Translations under genes and position numbers: made by a program
The notes under the pieces: model-generated
The model's database searches: none
What the model was told of the DNA's origin: nothing
Seen by the model: only the letters and a program-made list of their open reading frames with translations
Shown here: in pieces, positions 5,249 to 6,457 of the stretch
Numbering within the stretch: the first letter of the stretch is position 1
Layout of the letters: each line of letters starts with the position of its first letter
Assembly (NCBI GenBank): GCA_904501985.1
Contig: CAJGCT010000060.1
Location: 1 to 6,457 of the forward strand
Direction: 5' to 3'
DNA length: 6,457 bases
Source of the DNA: an uncultured Clostridia bacterium
GTDB lineage: Bacteria > Bacillota > Clostridia > Oscillospirales > CAG-272

Positions 5249-6457
5249 ATGCCCTTTTCTGATAATCTTACCGCACAGATAATTCTGTCTGTATCTCTCA
5301 TACTGATGGGCGGATTTGCAATGACGCGGATAACCAAACGACTGCGGCTGCCCAATGTGACAGCATACATAATTGCAGGCATACTGCTTGGTCCCGTGTG
5401 CCTTGATGCCGTGCCGCAGAGTGTTATCGACGGCACTGAATTTTTGTCCGATATATCCCTTGCTTTTATTGCGTTTGGGGTAGGAGAATTTTTCAAGCTT
5501 TCTGCGCTTAAACGGTGCGGTCTGTCAGCGATGCTTATAACCCTTGCGGAGGCACTCATCGTGTTCTCGGCAATGTTTGGTGTGCTTCATTTTCTCCTGC
5601 GGCTTGATGTATCTCTTTCTGTGGTGCTGTCGGCACTTGCGGCGGCAACTGCACCCACGTCTACCATGATGACAATACGTCAGACCAAGGCTCGCGGCTC
5701 CTTTGTTGACACGCTTCTGCAGGTCATGGCGTTTGACAATCTTGTAAGTCTTGTGGCTTACAGCGTGGCGATATCCGTGGCTCTTTCGCTTATCCACGGC
5801 GGATTTGAATTAACCGCTGTTGCACTCCCCATTCTAAAGAATATTGCCGCCGCGCTCCTTGGAGCGGTGTTTGGGGTGATAATGAGGCTTTTCCTTGGAG
5901 GACGATCCGAGGACAATCGGCTTATAATAGTGGTGGGACTTTTGTTTGCTTTTTGCGGCGTGTGCACGCTTCTTGACGTGTCACCGCTTCTCGGATGCAT
6001 GATGATCGGTACAGTCTACATAAATCTCACAGGGGATAGCAAGCTGTTTTTGCAGGTGGCATATTTCACGCCGCCGCTGCTTCTTATATTCTTCGTGCGC
6101 TCCGGACTTAATTTCAATTTTTCGGCACTCACGCATGGCGGCTCTTTCGGCGGTGTGCCACTGTGGTGCATCGGAATCGTATATTTTGCGGTGCGTCTTA
6201 TTACAAAGTATGTTGGAGCGTTTGTGGGGGCATCTGTCACCAGACAGTCTGCCGAGATACGTCGATATCTCGGCATGGCACTTATCCCACAGGCTGGAGT
6301 TGCAATCGGTCTTTCCACCCTCGGTGCGCGTGCGCTTGGCGGAGAGATAGGTGACGCCCTTGAAACAGTGGTGCTGTTTGCCTGCATACTCTATGAATTC
6401 ATCGGACCGCCCCTTGCAAGGTGGTCACTGTCCCTTTCAAATTCCATTGGTGGTGAG
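5249..6457 (+). CDS. CPA2-family cation:proton antiporter (3' end beyond window)
   Basis: An open frame of 403 codons with no stop before the window edge, so the gene is partial at its 3' end. The ATG follows GGAGGA (5239-5244) by 4 bp. The product is an integral inner-membrane protein with about 12-13 hydrophobic segments, from residue 9 to about 395. Family features: RLRLPNVTAYIIAGILLGP (32-50), which fits the first conserved helix pair; AAATAPTSTM (131-140), the unwound-helix motif before the ion-binding helix; MAFDNLVSLVAY (160-171); FFVRSGLNF (281-289); K320 in RLITKYVGA; and GMALIPQAGVAIGLS (342-356). Such proteins exchange Na+ or K+ for H+ and control pH and salt balance. The conserved Asp pair of the ion site reads D163-N164 instead of Asp-Asp. 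The transport core is nearly complete; whether a C-terminal regulatory domain (as in KefC) follows cannot be seen. Confidence 0.9.
   Translation, partial: MPFSDNLTAQIILSVSLILMGGFAMTRITKRLRLPNVTAYIIAGILLGPVCLDAVPQSVIDGTEFLSDISLAFIAFGVGEFFKLSALKRCGLSAMLITLAEALIVFSAMFGVLHFLLRLDVSLSVVLSALAAATAPTSTMMTIRQTKARGSFVDTLLQVMAFDNLVSLVAYSVAISVALSLIHGGFELTAVALPILKNIAAALLGAVFGVIMRLFLGGRSEDNRLIIVVGLLFAFCGVCTLLDVSPLLGCMMIGTVYINLTGDSKLFLQVAYFTPPLLLIFFVRSGLNFNFSALTHGGSFGGVPLWCIGIVYFAVRLITKYVGAFVGASVTRQSAEIRRYLGMALIPQAGVAIGLSTLGARALGGEIGDALETVVLFACILYEFIGPPLARWSLSLSNSIGGE

Noticed and set aside
4195..6387. Minus-strand and alternate-frame open frames of 60-132 codons opposite the hydrolase, trmO and antiporter genes
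   Set aside because: They lie antisense to, or out of frame with, well-supported genes and have compositions typical of shadow frames (Ser/Pro/Arg/Thr-rich).

Overview
The window reads as ordinary chromosomal DNA of a low-to-mid GC Gram-positive bacterium, most likely a gut-type member of the Clostridia (Oscillospiraceae/Ruminococcaceae-like). This is inferred from strong purine-rich ribosome binding sites, near-consensus sigma-A promoters, a TTG start, the yqeG-aroE neighbourhood known from Bacillus and relatives, a type II dehydroquinase, and a probable Firmicutes-type DUF6483 protein. No taxonomic marker gene is present, so this placement is tentative.

Layout. Positions 1-249 hold two virtually identical tandem copies of a 125-bp, hairpin-rich non-coding repeat; the array may continue upstream of the window. 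A strong promoter (265-293) then opens a seven-gene, all-plus-strand cluster that ends at an intrinsic terminator (about 5065-5110). The genes are a YqeG-type HAD phosphatase (TTG start at 325), a small conserved protein of unknown function (probable DUF6483), shikimate dehydrogenase aroE, an endonuclease IV-like TIM-barrel protein, 3-dehydroquinate dehydratase aroQ, a Cof-type HAD hydrolase, and the tRNA m6t6A methyltransferase trmO. Genes are packed with gaps of 1-11 bp or 4-bp ATGA overlaps. The exception is the 58-bp gap before aroQ, which carries a 12-bp-stem hairpin built over the stop codon of the preceding gene.

After the terminator a separate, consensus sigma-A promoter (TTGACA, 17 bp, TATAAT) drives a CPA2-family cation:proton antiporter that is still open at the window end (403 codons visible). 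Its leader carries three TTTAC words spaced exactly 11 bp apart.

How the genes work together. aroQ and aroE catalyse consecutive steps of the shikimate pathway (dehydroquinate to dehydroshikimate to shikimate). The other cluster members are housekeeping functions (HAD phosphatases, tRNA modification, possible DNA repair) with no obvious pathway link to them, so this looks like a mixed housekeeping operon. I see no phage, transposase, CRISPR, toxin-antitoxin or biosynthetic cluster, and no clear undescribed multi-gene system. The points most worth a second look are the 125-bp tandem repeat, the Asp-to-Asn change in the antiporter's conserved Asp pair, and the altered metal-site residue in the endonuclease IV-like protein.
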